Assembly (NCBI GenBank): GCA_019448385.1
Contig: JAGTXO010000005.1
Coordinates: 930,001 to 994,000, forward strand
Reading direction: 5' to 3'
Length of the DNA stretch: 64,000 nucleotides
Origin: Diacronema lutheri
Lineage: Eukaryota > Haptophyta > Pavlovophyceae > Pavlovales > Pavlovaceae
A program made the translations under genes and the position numbers. Numbering within the stretch: the stretch's first letter is position 1; each line of letters begins with the position of its first letter. Positions 46,930-56,561 of this stretch are shown in pieces. The notes beneath the pieces are model-generated. The model did not search any database, was not told the origin of the DNA, and saw only the letters and a program-made list of their open reading frames with translations.

Positions 46930-49900
46930 CTAGGCTCGTGCGCCCGAGGGCGTCTCCGCGACCGACGTCCCCGGCGCACCAGGGCGCGTCGTGAAGAGGC
47001 CACGTGCGCGGACGGCGGCCCCGGGCCGCGATGCTGGAGAGGGCCCGAGGGCAAGCCGAGCGCTTGCCGGCGTCTCCTTGACGAGGACGTGCGCCACGCG
47101 CTCGTCGAGCGACGCGCCGCGGCCGTCGGGCAGCGCGCGCACCACGCGTAGCGCAGCGGCCTCTGAGGCGCGCGCACCGGTGGCGGCGGAGCCGCCCACG
47201 TCGCTCGCGACGTCGCCGTGCGCAATGCCATCGAAGAGGCGCGTGCGGCGCGTGAAGTGCACGAGCGCGCGCTCGCCGTCGCCGTCGTCCTCGAGCTGCA
47301 ACCGTGCGCGCTTGCGCGAGCCGGGTGCGGGCGCGGGCTGCACGGCCGGCCTGCGGGCGGGTATCGCGTGCAGCTGGCCAATCTGCCGCCCGAGCTCTCG
47401 CCCGTGGAGTCTTCTCGCGCGCTCGGCCTGCTGCGCGCGCTCGCGTCGCTGCTCCTTCTTGACAAGGTGCCTGTGTGTGACGAGACCAGGTCGCTGCCTG
47501 CGCTCGAGCTGCTCGCGCTGGCGCGCGGGCGTCGGCCGCGAGAGCACGGGCGCGCGAGCCAGGGCCGCGGCTGCGCGCGCGGGGTACGCGCGGATGCCCT
47601 CAATGGGCGCCGGCAGCGCTGCCCACTCGTGGCCGACCGCGAGCCCGCGCGCGCCGTCTGGCGGCGGCATGTTCGCCGTGGCGCGCGGCGGGGAGCAGGC
47701 GTTGACGCCGTCCGGTATGGCGGCGTCGGGCCGCGCAACGGCCGCGCACGGAAGGAGGCGGTCGTCGCGCAGCACGAGCGCGTAGCACGGGGCGCCGTCC
47801 AATTGCGCGTGCGCGCCTCGCTCGCCGTCTGGCGCGCCCGTGAGCTGCACACCGAGCGGCCGTTGCTCGCCCCCGTCGTCGTCGCCGCCATCATCATTGA
47901 TCAGTTCCGCCAGTTCCGAGCGCACCCACTGCGGCAGCGTCGGCGCGTACCGGTCGCGCAGTGCCGTTGCGAACGGCTTCAGCTCCGGCGAGTCGAGATC
48001 GTCCACTGCGGCGAGCGTGTAGAGCATCTTGCTCACCGCCTTTCGCGCGGCTTTGCTCAGCGGCTCGGCGCGCGACAAACGCTCGGCGCCGGAGCACGCG
48101 CCCCGCGCCACGCGCCTCGGCGAGCGGCGCTCGGAACACTCGGCTGCGGCGTGCGGCGAAGAGACGTGCGCGGCGCGGGCCGCCACCGCCGCGCGCGCGC
48201 TTGCAATCTCGAGGCGCAGCGCCACCTGTAATTGGTACTCACGCCGCTTCGCGCGCTCCGCGCCGTCGCCCGCATCGGTCGTCGCATATTGGCGCAGCAT
48301 GTCGGACGGCTCGCGCAGCAGGTTGGCGGTTATGTCCGCATCGAGCGCGTCGAGCGCGCGTGTCGTAGGCGACGCCGCCATCGTGCTCGGAGCTGCCGCG
48401 TGTTCATCGGCAACGACCGCCATCGCTGCGCGCGCGCGCGCCGAAGGCGAAACGGCGCGTGCGTCCCCGCCAGGGCTCGCGCGGCTCTCGCGCCGCCGCG
48501 CGACACGGGTGGGCTGCGGGCTCGCCGTCGGTGCGCAAGACGCCACATCCACCGCCGCGCTCGGCGCGTGACGAGACGGAGCTGCTGCAGCGGCCGGCGC
48601 TGGCGCGGGCGAGCGCGAGCGCAGAGTGCGCGTGCCGGACGAGGGGCGCGCGGACGAGGGCACAGAGCCGCTTTTTGACGGCGTCGCGGGGGGTGGGTGC
48701 GGCGCAGGTGGCGGCAGCCTGGCAAGAACGAAGAGCGCCTTGGGCAGCAGCTGATCAGATAGGGCGCTGACGAGCTCGGCCCAGCCAGAGCACTCGAGAA
48801 GCCCGTGTGCGTCAACGCACGCCGCGCGAAAGGCGAAGAGCGCGTCGTCTGCACTCGTTGCGCGCGAGAGCAGTTCGAGGTTGGTGCGCACACCGAGCGG
48901 CAGGTGCGCTTGGGCACGAGCGAGAGAGGGCGCGCTCGACGGCTCGCCGGTCGGTGCAAGGACAAGCGTGCCGCTTGTCGCGAGCGCGTCGCTCGGCACC
49001 GCTGGCGGCGCGGGTGCGCCGGGCTGCGCGTCAATGGCTTGCGCCACGCTCGGCGCGCCAGGCCGCTGCTGCGCCGGAGCGGGCGGCGCCGCGGCGGAGG
49101 CGGCGGGATGATCCGCTCGCGTTGCGCGCTCTGCACGTTCGCGCTGCCGGCTCGCAAGCCTGGCCTCCATACGGTCGCGCAGCTCGGCGGCCTCGGCGTC
49201 CGCCAGCGCGCGACGCGTGTCCGCGCCGTCCGACTGCGCGCGCATGCCCCCATCGCCGATCGCCCGCTGGTCCGGCGGTGCGGCGCGCGCGACGACGGCC
49301 GTGCGCGGCGGCTGCTCGCGTGGCTCGCGGCGGCGTTGCGCGGTGTTGCGCGATCGTCGCCCCAGCGCTGCGAGCGCGCGGCACCATGGCACGGGCCGGA
49401 GGATGCGCGCCAGCTCGCCAAGAGTCTCCACGCCCGCACCACGCGTACACCCGGCCGGCCCGTGCAGCTTCGGCTGCAGCGTGTCGTCCGCCGCCACGCT
49501 GCACTCGCCCATGTCGAGCGCAGGACCCATCCACGCGTACCTGTCGAGCTCGACGAGCTGCTGGACGAGCGCAGACGCGCGCTCGGCGAGCACACCCCGC
49601 TCTTCATCGCGCGCGCCCGCGCGTGGCTGCGCGGATACACAATCGACGGGAGCTGCCGGCGCGTTAGGCCATTTTGCGGTGGACTCGTTGGTGCCGCCGA
49701 AGCGCGCGAAAATCTGCGCGCGCTGCGCGGAGATGGGCTGGAGCGTGGCGGCGAGGAGCGTGAGGGGAAGGAGCAGCAGCAACGTCCCCGGTCCCGCTGC
49801 CTCGGCCTGCGCTCGCTCCGGCGCGCAGGCCTCGACGATCGCGCCGAGACCGTCCGCCGCAAGCGCGTGCAGCAGCGCGGGCCAAACGAGCGTCTCGAGC

Positions 49901-50922
49901 TCGTCCTCGTCCGTGCGCACGGTGCGCGCCGCTTCCATCGTGCTGCACGCAGCCCCCGCGCCATGCAAAGCCGCGCGCACCACACGTTGGTCATCAGCGT
50001 GCGGTCGCGCGCCGATGGCGAGCTGCGACGGGAGCGCGCGCGCGCTCGCGCAGCCGACGAGGCGCAGCGCGCCGAGCGGGTGCGGATCGTTGCCCATGTG
50101 CACAACCTCCACCGCGCACAGCAGCGTATCGTCGACGCTCAGCGTGGCGAGCTCGACGAGCGTGCGCGGCGCAGCGAGCTGCGGCTGCGAGCGCGCGGGA
50201 GCAGCTCGAGGTGGCGGATGCAGCGCGCCGGCAAGCACGAGGTCGAGCGGGAGGGGCGCGTGCGAGCCGAGGAGGAGCCGGTCGAGGGGAAACGCGGCAC
50301 CCGTCCCGTCCTCGATGATCTGCGCCGTACGTGCCGCGAGCGCGAGGCGCTCGGGCGGGGCGGGCGAGGCGGGCGACGCGCGCGCGGAACTGTCGACCCA
50401 ATGCACGCGGATGCCCTTGCCATGCGCGGATGTGACCAGCGCATCGAGCCTGTGCGACGAGGGGCCAAGATCTTCGTTGGGCCCCAACAAGGCCGGCGCA
50501 ACCACCACAATGGCACCCTCCCGCCCGCTCGTCCGCTCCGAGTCGTGCAGCCGGACGTCGTTCCACGCCGCATGGCCGAGCGCGATCGTGCACGCCTCGG
50601 GAAGGTGTCGCCAGCCACCACGCTCGCCCAGCGCATAACCTGCGTGCGCGGCTTTGATCGACGCGTGCAATTCTGCGAGACCCGCCGCGCAAATTGCGCC
50701 CATGCTCGCGGGCACCGCGCGTGCGGCTGCTGCGTGGCCGTCGTCGGCGTAGCCGCCGTACACGCTCGCTGACCAGAGGAACGCATCGTCGTCGTCCTCC
50801 GCGACCGCCCGCGCGCTGGCGGCGAAAAAGTCGAGCAGCGTGAGCGCCGCGAGCATGACCTCATCCGGCGTGCGCCCCGCATCCCACTGCTCCCGCGACC
50901 CGTCGACGAGCAGCACCAGCAT
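46930..50922 (-). CDS. TICRR: Treslin/TICRR-like replication initiation factor
   Basis: 1330 residues, minus strand, single exon, ATG at 50922. N-terminal vWA-like beta-alpha fold: MLVLLVDGS, AALTLLDFFAASARA, IVVVAPALLG, GIRVHWVDSSA, in the order seen in Treslin. A central block near residues 890-905 (KRREYQLQVALRLEI) resembles human VRECQLQVFLRLEM, and near 970-1000 LKPFATALRDRYAPTLPQWV resembles the following FLEEILRLYIDSIPKTL. The basic C-terminus has VKETP and SVAETP, like the SVAETP of animal Treslin. Low-complexity Ala/Ser stretches fill the rest. Treslin recruits CDC45 through TopBP1 at origins. The call rests on remembered motif order, not a search. Confidence 0.6.
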   Translation of the reverse strand: MLVLLVDGSREQWDAGRTPDEVMLAALTLLDFFAASARAVAEDDDDAFLWSASVYGGYADDGHAAAARAVPASMGAICAAGLAELHASIKAAHAGYALGERGGWRHLPEACTIALGHAAWNDVRLHDSERTSGREGAIVVVAPALLGPNEDLGPSSHRLDALVTSAHGKGIRVHWVDSSARASPASPAPPERLALAARTAQIIEDGTGAAFPLDRLLLGSHAPLPLDLVLAGALHPPPRAAPARSQPQLAAPRTLVELATLSVDDTLLCAVEVVHMGNDPHPLGALRLVGCASARALPSQLAIGARPHADDQRVVRAALHGAGAACSTMEAARTVRTDEDELETLVWPALLHALAADGLGAIVEACAPERAQAEAAGPGTLLLLLPLTLLAATLQPISAQRAQIFARFGGTNESTAKWPNAPAAPVDCVSAQPRAGARDEERGVLAERASALVQQLVELDRYAWMGPALDMGECSVAADDTLQPKLHGPAGCTRGAGVETLGELARILRPVPWCRALAALGRRSRNTAQRRREPREQPPRTAVVARAAPPDQRAIGDGGMRAQSDGADTRRALADAEAAELRDRMEARLASRQRERAERATRADHPAASAAAPPAPAQQRPGAPSVAQAIDAQPGAPAPPAVPSDALATSGTLVLAPTGEPSSAPSLARAQAHLPLGVRTNLELLSRATSADDALFAFRAACVDAHGLLECSGWAELVSALSDQLLPKALFVLARLPPPAPHPPPATPSKSGSVPSSARPSSGTRTLRSRSPAPAPAAAAAPSRHAPSAAVDVASCAPTASPQPTRVARRRESRASPGGDARAVSPSARARAAMAVVADEHAAAPSTMAASPTTRALDALDADITANLLREPSDMLRQYATTDAGDGAERAKRREYQLQVALRLEIASARAAVAARAAHVSSPHAAAECSERRSPRRVARGACSGAERLSRAEPLSKAARKAVSKMLYTLAAVDDLDSPELKPFATALRDRYAPTLPQWVRSELAELINDDGGDDDGGEQRPLGVQLTGAPDGERGAHAQLDGAPCYALVLRDDRLLPCAAVARPDAAIPDGVNACSPPRATANMPPPDGARGLAVGHEWAALPAPIEGIRAYPARAAAALARAPVLSRPTPARQREQLERRQRPGLVTHRHLVKKEQRRERAQQAERARRLHGRELGRQIGQLHAIPARRPAVQPAPAPGSRKRARLQLEDDGDGERALVHFTRRTRLFDGIAHGDVASDVGGSAATGARASEAAALRVVRALPDGRGASLDERVAHVLVKETPASARLALGPSPASRPGAAVRARGLFTTRPGAPGTSVAETPSGARA

Positions 50923-50978
50923 CGGGCGTCTCCCTCCCGCTCTCAAAATGAAAAGGGCGCGATCGTTCGCGAGGACGC

Positions 50979-51431
50979 ATGGCACGCCGTACAGTGGGCA
51001 AGATGGCGACGTTCGCGCGAGTGGCACTCGGACTGATGCTCCTCGCGCGCACCTCGGGCGCGTCGCTCGGCGCTAGCGTCCGACCGTGGACCGGCTGCCG
51101 CGCTGGCCGCACTCTTCGCAGCGCGCGCACCCTCATGGCCGAGCAGCCGATCTCGCTCGACCTCGGGTTTCTGACGGGCGCCGGTCTTGCGGGCGCGTCG
51201 GACGATGGGCCAGTTTTGAGCGAGGGCGATCGCGTGCGCGTGATCGCGGAGGGCCTCGCCTTCTTCCACGTCCCGAAGCACTCGATCCTCGACCCGCACG
51301 GTCTGGAGGGTGTCGTCGTGCGCGTCTTCGACTGCGCCGAGGTGTCGGCGAACCTGCCTGTTGTCGTGGCGTTCGAGGCGCCGAGGACATTTCGGGCGCA
51401 CTTTGAGCCGAGTGAGCTCGAGCGCCTCTAG
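50979..51431 (+). CDS. FTRA: ferredoxin-thioredoxin reductase, variable (alpha) subunit
   Basis: 150 residues from the ATG at 50979. The first 50 residues form a leader: hydrophobic FARVALGLMLLARTSGASLG, then an Arg-rich stretch, consistent with a bipartite signal for a complex plastid. The SH3-like domain follows: EGDRVRVIAEGLAFFHVPKH, DPHGLEGVVVRVF, SANLPVVVAFEAPRTFRAHF and EPSELERL at the end. It pairs with the catalytic 4Fe-4S subunit to pass photosynthetic electrons to thioredoxin. Divergent from the Treslin-like gene, 56 bp apart. Confidence 0.85.
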   Translation: MARRTVGKMATFARVALGLMLLARTSGASLGASVRPWTGCRAGRTLRSARTLMAEQPISLDLGFLTGAGLAGASDDGPVLSEGDRVRVIAEGLAFFHVPKHSILDPHGLEGVVVRVFDCAEVSANLPVVVAFEAPRTFRAHFEPSELERL

Positions 51432-51610
51432 CTGTGCGACCGGCTTATGCTCTGCGCACGCGCACCCGTTCTCGGTGAGCCAGCGGAGCTAGCTCTTGCG
51501 GCTGCGCGGCGGCGCAGGTGGCGTTCCGTTTGCCTCCTCGCATCGCCGGTCGACATGCCGCACCGCTGACCGTACGTCGGCAACTGCTTGTCTGGCCGTC
51601 TGTGCGAGAG

Positions 51611-53200
51611 TTATTGGGAGCCAGCCGCGCCCGGTCTCCGGCCCCTCCCGCCCGCATCACCATCGGTCTTGGGGGCTGGCCCCGAACGAGATGCCCGGTG
51701 CGTGAGCAAGGAGACGCCACCGAGGACGGTGAGCTCCGCGCTCGCCGCGCGCCCCGCAGCCGCGCTGCTCATCACCGCGTCCGCCACCTCATCGTCGCCC
51801 TCAGGCCACGACACGCCCGCAGCGTCCCAGTCAAACCCCTCGCGACACATGCGCGTCCGGCCGGTGTGCGCGCAGTATGCGTGGCGCACGAGCGCGCGCG
51901 CGCGCGCAAAGTCGATCGCGCCACCCGTGCGCGCGCCGCGGTCGGCGCCAGCGCGGCCGCCGGCGTGCAGCTGTGCCATGAGCGCGAGCAGCGTGGGCCG
52001 CACGGCCGAGCCGGCCGGCCCCGCCCAGCTCGTGTCCTCACCCGCCGTAGCCGCCGCCTTGGCGCGCACGAGCTCAGCCTCTCGCCCGTCAACGATCCGC
52101 CCACTCGAGTCGAGGCACCCGTCCCACGGCAGCGTGCCGGTCGCCATCGCCGCCATCGAATATAGCAGTGATTCAATGTCCGCGCCGATCCGCGTTGCCG
52201 CAAGCTCCTCAGCGCCGGCTGGCACGAGCGCGGCGTGTGCGCCGCACGCGACAGCGTGGGCGCGCAGCGCGGCGTATCGTGGCGTGCCCACGAAGCCGCC
52301 ACCGCTCTGCGCCTGCGCGCCGAGCCGCTCGGACGCGCCAAAGTCGACGAGGTGAAGCACGCCGCGCCGCTTGCCCGTGCGGCCGAGAAGCAGGTTCTCC
52401 GGCTTGATGTCGGCGTGCGCAAAGCCGCGCGCGCCCACGTGCTGCACGCGCGAGAGCGCGTCGTGCAGCAGCGCGAGCACCGTCTCGGCGCTCAGGCCCG
52501 CCGTGCCCAGCACCTCGCGCGTCGCCCAGAAGAGGTCGTCAAGCGATGGCCCGAGCAGGTCGAGCACGAGCACGTTGGACGGCACGCCGAGCACGTCGGC
52601 GCGCTCAAAGAAGGCGTGCGCGCGCGCGAAGCCGCGCGCGCCGCCCATCTTGCGCGTCACCTTGAACTCTTGCCACAGATGGCACTCGTCGAGCGGGCGC
52701 GCGGCCTCGCACTTCATGGCGACAGCCTCGCCCAGAGGGAGCGCGCGGCCGAGCAGCACGCGCCCCTCTGAGCCGGCGCCAAGGACGCGCGCGTACGGCG
52801 CAAGAGCACGCGAATGCGCAAGTGCCGTCAGCCTGCAGATCTCGTCCTTAATGCGCAGCTTGCGCCGCTTGAGCGCGCTCTGCTCCCATTCGCCCGTGAT
52901 CGCGTCGCCAAGGCGCGCGTGCTCGGACGTCAGCGTGCGCAGCCGCTGCTCGATGGACATCGCCGAGCCGGGCAAGGCGGGGCCGACACGCGGCGACTGG
53001 CTGCCGGCGGGCTCGTGCCACAGCGTCAGGCCCTCAGCGTGGGCGGTCGGGACAACGACGTACGAGGTGGCATCGTTTGGCGGCCGGCCGAGGCTGCGCG
53101 GACCGCTGCGCGCCGGCATGCCCGGTGCGAGCAGCGCGCCGAGCAAAAGAAGCGACGCCGACCTCGATGCTGACATGCAGGGTGTGCCGCGGACGCTCAT
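51611..53200 (-). CDS. secreted or lumenal CK1-like kinase with embedded YdcH-like hairpin
   Basis: 529 residues, minus strand, ATG at 53200 (or 53176). A signal peptide (SASLLLLGALLAPGMPARSG) is followed near residues 75-120 by RLRTLTSEHARLGDAITGEW then KRRKLRIKDEICRL, the antiparallel hairpin typical of bacterial DUF465/YdcH proteins. The kinase domain follows: VLGAGSEGRVLLG, VAMKCE (ATP Lys), FAHADIKPENLLLG (catalytic Asp; Ala replaces Arg of HRD, as allowed in CK1-like kinases), LVDFGAS (DFG) and GTPRYAALRAHA. All key catalytic residues are present. An N-terminal signal puts it in the endomembrane system or plastid. The open frame extends upstream to 53428 without another convincing start. 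Confidence 0.72.
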   Translation of the reverse strand: MSVRGTPCMSASRSASLLLLGALLAPGMPARSGPRSLGRPPNDATSYVVVPTAHAEGLTLWHEPAGSQSPRVGPALPGSAMSIEQRLRTLTSEHARLGDAITGEWEQSALKRRKLRIKDEICRLTALAHSRALAPYARVLGAGSEGRVLLGRALPLGEAVAMKCEAARPLDECHLWQEFKVTRKMGGARGFARAHAFFERADVLGVPSNVLVLDLLGPSLDDLFWATREVLGTAGLSAETVLALLHDALSRVQHVGARGFAHADIKPENLLLGRTGKRRGVLHLVDFGASERLGAQAQSGGGFVGTPRYAALRAHAVACGAHAALVPAGAEELAATRIGADIESLLYSMAAMATGTLPWDGCLDSSGRIVDGREAELVRAKAAATAGEDTSWAGPAGSAVRPTLLALMAQLHAGGRAGADRGARTGGAIDFARARALVRHAYCAHTGRTRMCREGFDWDAAGVSWPEGDDEVADAVMSSAAAGRAASAELTVLGGVSLLTHRASRSGPAPKTDGDAGGRGRRPGAAGSQ

Positions 53201-53617
53201 GGAGAACGACCAAGCGCGAAAGCGCCGCCGGCGCGTCCGAATGCCCGGCGCTCTTGATCGCGCGGTCCAAATCGTGTCAGTCACGGGAATGATGAGTCGT
53301 GCGCTCTTGGTGGGATGGCGGCTTCCTTTTCGGCTGCGGCGGGCGGTGCAGCGCGTGGCCGGCGGCGGCGCGGGGCGGCGGACCGGCGGTAGTTGCCGGC
53401 CGCCCCCAGGCCTCTGCGTGCGTGGCACACGCCGGCTAGGCGCGCGGTGGGCCTGCTCCGCCGGTCGCCTCTCTGCGTGGCGTTGCTCGGGCTGCCAGGC
53501 TGCGCAGGCGTCGACGACGTGGGTGACTTTTCGCTCCTCTGCCGCTGCCGTGTGCGGCGGGGGACCTCTCCGTCTCCGCGGCGGCCGTGGGCGCGTCGGA
53601 GCTCCAAGCTCTGGCGC
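53201..53617. other. 417-bp spacer upstream of the CK1-like kinase
   Basis: Promoter/5' leader of the kinase and 3' region of the ShKT-protein gene, both on the minus strand. GC-rich and repetitive in GGC/GCC; no gene or motif recognised. Confidence 0.5.
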
Positions 53618-54316
53618 TCATTCGTTGTCGAGCGTGCGGAACTCCTTCCGGATGAAGTCGAAGACGGGCATGTGTGCGAGCGAGGTGGACGAACTGCCAC
53701 GGTATCGCGTCGAGCCAAGCCCGAGCAGCGGCATCTCGTCCTCCTCCTCGTCATCTGAGGCGAGGATGTCGCGCAGCATCACGGCCTTTGCTCGTCTGCG
53801 GTGCTTTTTCCGCTGCTGGTTGGCGCACGAAACGAGGCCGCCGACAATCGCGAGGCAGGCGAGGAACGCAAGCGCACCTGTAGCAAACGACGGGCCGGTC
53901 CAGTCGCCCGCGTCGTCGCCCGCCGCGCCGTTCTCGCGCGCTCGAGAGTTGCCCGCCGCGTCTGCGTTGCCGACAGGCTCCGTCGTCTGCATTGCTGCCC
54001 GCGCGTGCATCCCCCTCGAGACGGAGAGCGCGGGCTCCAACGGCGGCGATGAGTCGCTCGCGCGTGATTGGCGCGCCTGCGAGCCGGCTCGGCGCTGCGA
54101 CGCGCCCGTGCAGAGCCCGCACGACAGCTCGCAGTGCTTGCGAACGTTTGGGCGCACGCAGCCCGCCGGCGCTCTGGATGCGCACCATGTTTTGCTGTGC
54201 AGGTCGACGCAGCGGTCTGAAGCGGGCTCCGCCGCGCGCGCGGAGCCGCATGCGCCCACGCACAGGACGATCGCGAGCGCCAAGCGCCCGCCGAGGCCCG
54301 CTCGGCTCAACACCAT
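53618..54316 (-). CDS. single-pass membrane protein with extracellular ShKT domain
   Basis: 232 residues, minus strand, ATG at 54316. Signal peptide (GLGGRLALAIVLCVGACGSARA), then a six-cysteine ShKT domain: CVDLHSKTWC, GCVRPNVRKHC, ELSCGLC. A Ser/Ala-rich stalk, a membrane helix (FATGALAFLACLAIVGGLVS), a basic stop-transfer KKHRRRAK and an acidic tail (SDDEEEDEMP) follow. ShKT domains are common in algal cell-surface proteins and proteases; no enzymatic domain is attached here. Role unknown, perhaps surface recognition. Confidence 0.7.
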   Translation of the reverse strand: MVLSRAGLGGRLALAIVLCVGACGSARAAEPASDRCVDLHSKTWCASRAPAGCVRPNVRKHCELSCGLCTGASQRRAGSQARQSRASDSSPPLEPALSVSRGMHARAAMQTTEPVGNADAAGNSRARENGAAGDDAGDWTGPSFATGALAFLACLAIVGGLVSCANQQRKKHRRRAKAVMLRDILASDDEEEDEMPLLGLGSTRYRGSSSTSLAHMPVFDFIRKEFRTLDNE

Positions 54317-54427
54317 GACTGTAGCACCCACCCCCTGTACTTTTTAAAGGCTTTTGGCGCAAAACCTCGTCGCGGCGAGGGCCGCGTGTCCACGCGACGG
54401 CCGCGACGTCGGGCGAAGGCTCGCGCG

Positions 54428-54823
54428 ATGGGCAAGTCTGCGCGCAACCCATCCGACCCGTTCGGCGAGAGCGAGGAGACGCGCGGTCAGTCACGCGCCA
54501 GGGCGGCAGAGGCGCGAAAGGCGCCGCCGAAGCGCGCGCGAGAGAATGACGAGAAGCCGACGGGCATCCGATGCGGCCCGCTCATCATGATGCTGATGAT
54601 TGTCGGCGGGAGCCTGCTCCCAGCCCTTGCCAAGCTTGCAGACAGCTTGGGCCACCTCGGTTTTACTTGGTTCAAGACCGACCCGAACGCTCGCCTGCTG
54701 CGCTTTTATGAGGCGCACAATCCGTCGAAGCTTGGCGAGGTGCCCAACGTGGTGCGCAAGTATCGCGGGCGCGAGGAGGAGCTGTTCAGCAAACTGGAGG
54801 CCAAATACGGCATCCGTCCCTGA
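54428..54823 (+). CDS. small single-pass membrane protein
   Basis: 131 residues from the ATG at 54428. A basic, disordered N-terminus leads into a hydrophobic helix (GPLIMMLMIVGGSLLPALA). The C-terminal cytosolic or lumenal segment, LLRFYEAHNPSKLGEVPNVV then KYRGREEELFSKLEAKYG, looks structured and conserved in style, with an NPSKL..V..LL.KY.G.E pattern that I have seen in other protist membrane proteins but cannot name. Convergent with SGF29, 9 bp apart. Confidence 0.6.
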   Translation: MGKSARNPSDPFGESEETRGQSRARAAEARKAPPKRARENDEKPTGIRCGPLIMMLMIVGGSLLPALAKLADSLGHLGFTWFKTDPNARLLRFYEAHNPSKLGEVPNVVRKYRGREEELFSKLEAKYGIRP

Positions 54824-54832
54824 ACTGGGCGA

Positions 54833-55958
54833 TCACTTGTCTTCGCTCGCAATGAGGCACGCGGGCAGCTCGACGACGAAGCTCGGCGGCACTGCTGCCA
54901 CCACGGCCGCGCCCGGGTCGAGCTCAACCGCGTCGAACGCGATCACGTATGAACGGCGGCCGCTCGCATCGCCCGGACTTGCGTTGACGGTCCCTCTGAC
55001 AAAGCGCACGCCCGCCGGGTGCATGGCGAGCACGTTTGCGCCGCGTTGAAAGACGTTACGCGCACTGACCGCGCCCGGAGCCGGCAGCGTCGTTGGCAGC
55101 GGCACGACGTACTTCGCAGTGATCGTGTGCTGCCTGGTGCAGGTCCGGGCGGCACGCGGGCGAGCCCGTAGGCGAGCGTAAATGGGGATTCGCCAGACGC
55201 GCGCGCCGCGTCCGGCTGAGAGCGCGCGAGAGGAAGCGGCGCGCGCACTTTGTTGTGCAGCACGGGGGCGCACCGGGCAGGTCGTCGTCGCGCAGGACGT
55301 ACTTGCCCTTGGCCTGAATGTGCCGCAGCACGATGCCGATCGCCCACAGCTGCGGTGTCACCTTCGGCCCGGAGAGGCGCGAGACCACGCGGCCACCGAC
55401 AGGTACGACAAAGTCCGCGCCGGCTGGCACTGCGCCGCACAGGGGTGCGTCCGCCGCGTCACCCGACACGAGCTCGAGCTGTGCATCGGGGAAAGCGCCC
55501 GGCGGCGGGCTCGACGGCCGCTTCTTCTCCTCGCTCTCCGCGAGGCGAGCGCGCTTGCCCTTTGCGGCCGCGGCCCCGCCGCCGCACACGCTCGCGCCGC
55601 CAGCCCCGTCGGCGGCGGTGGTAGCGGCAGCTGCCGCACGAGCGCAGGCGTCGCCGCGCGCGCTGTCGCCACGCGTTCCGCCTTCTGCCGCCGCCCCGCG
55701 CTTCGTGCCTGAGCTCACCGAGCGGAGCACCGACTCGAGGCCGCGCACGCAGGCGGCCGTCAGGTTTTGCTCGTCCCATGAGAGCTGAATCGCGCGCGAA
55801 TAGGAAGCGTCGAGGCGCTGGGCAGCGAGCACGCTGGGCCCCGTTGTCGCGAGCTGGTCGCGTAGCCGGTTGATATGCGCGGTCAACTCGCCAGACTGCT
55901 TGAGCAGCTTGCTGAGGTTCACGAGCTTCGTGCTCAGCTCGTGCGGGATCAAGCTCAT
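54833..55958 (-). CDS. SGF29: SGF29, SAGA-associated tandem Tudor protein
   Basis: Minus strand, two exons; ATG at 55958. Exon 1 holds an N-terminal coiled coil (ELSTKLVNLSKLLKQSGELT) and the first Tudor: VPVGGRVVSRLSGP, LWAIGIVLRHIQAKGKYVLR, DDD. Exon 2 holds TITAKYVVPLP, FQRGANVLAMHPAGVRFVRG and SYVIAFDAVE, the second Tudor. SGF29 reads H3K4me2/3 for SAGA. The obvious donor (GTGCGC at 55273) does not keep frame with any acceptor; a GC donor at 55278 with acceptor ending at 55134 does, giving 326 residues. That junction needs transcript evidence. Confidence 0.78.
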
Positions 55959-56167
55959 CGTGAATCGGGCGGAATTCAGAGCGCATGCGGGAGGGGCGTT
56001 GCCGGTCAGTCCGTCACAGGCGTACCGCGTACATCTGGCCGGCATTCGCGGTCGCATTGCAGTCGCACGCGCAATCCCGCCCCCCTCAACAATTGCATGC
56101 ACGGCCACCTGCGCCTACAGGCAGCAGGCGGGCTCGAGGCCGGTCAACAATCGTGCTCGGCCCCGCT

Positions 56168-56497
56168 CTAGACGGGCTTGGCGGTGATAGGCACGGCGAG
56201 CTGTGTTGTGCACACCGCGACGAGCGCGCAGACGCCGCTGAGGCCAAGAATGGACATGAGCGCGATCGTGTTCGCCACGCGCGCGTCCGTCAGCACATCG
56301 TCCTCATCCAACGCAGTCTCGCTCCTCTTCGGGCTGAAAACGAGCACAATGACGAGCACCGCGTACGCCGCCGTCGCGCCGCCGATGATCGCGGGCCCGA
56401 GCCTGTGCGCCGAGGCGAAGATGCAGACGAGCACGAGGGCCGCCGCGAAGAGGAATAGCACGAACAGCCCAGCGCCGATCCCCGCTACGAGCGCCAT
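56168..56497 (-). CDS. TMEM218: TMEM218, ciliary transition-zone membrane protein
   Basis: 109 residues, minus strand, ATG at 56497; human TMEM218 has 115. Start LVAGIGAGLFVLFLFAAALV matches the GVGAGVFIL opening of the family; GGATAAYAVLVIVLVFSPKR aligns with the second helix and FPR, and the end VPITAKPV aligns with EPIYAKPL. Three predicted membrane helices. In animals it acts at the ciliary transition zone. Head to head with a NEK-like kinase, 64 bp between start codons. Confidence 0.72.
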   Translation of the reverse strand: MALVAGIGAGLFVLFLFAAALVLVCIFASAHRLGPAIIGGATAAYAVLVIVLVFSPKRSETALDEDDVLTDARVANTIALMSILGLSGVCALVAVCTTQLAVPITAKPV

Positions 56498-56561
56498 CCC
56501 CCGCGCCGGCAGGCGCACGAACGCGCGGGCCGTCCGATCTAACGGCAGACAAAGGAAAACG

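Noticed and set aside
48805-50772. 655-codon plus-strand frame opposite the Treslin-like gene, and a 658-codon one at 52371-54347
   Set aside because: Both are shadows of minus-strand genes that carry recognisable motifs; the shadows have none.
53618-54316. Reading the six-cysteine ShKT domain as a toxin
   Set aside because: It is attached to a membrane helix and a long cytosolic tail; ShKT domains are common in ordinary surface proteins.
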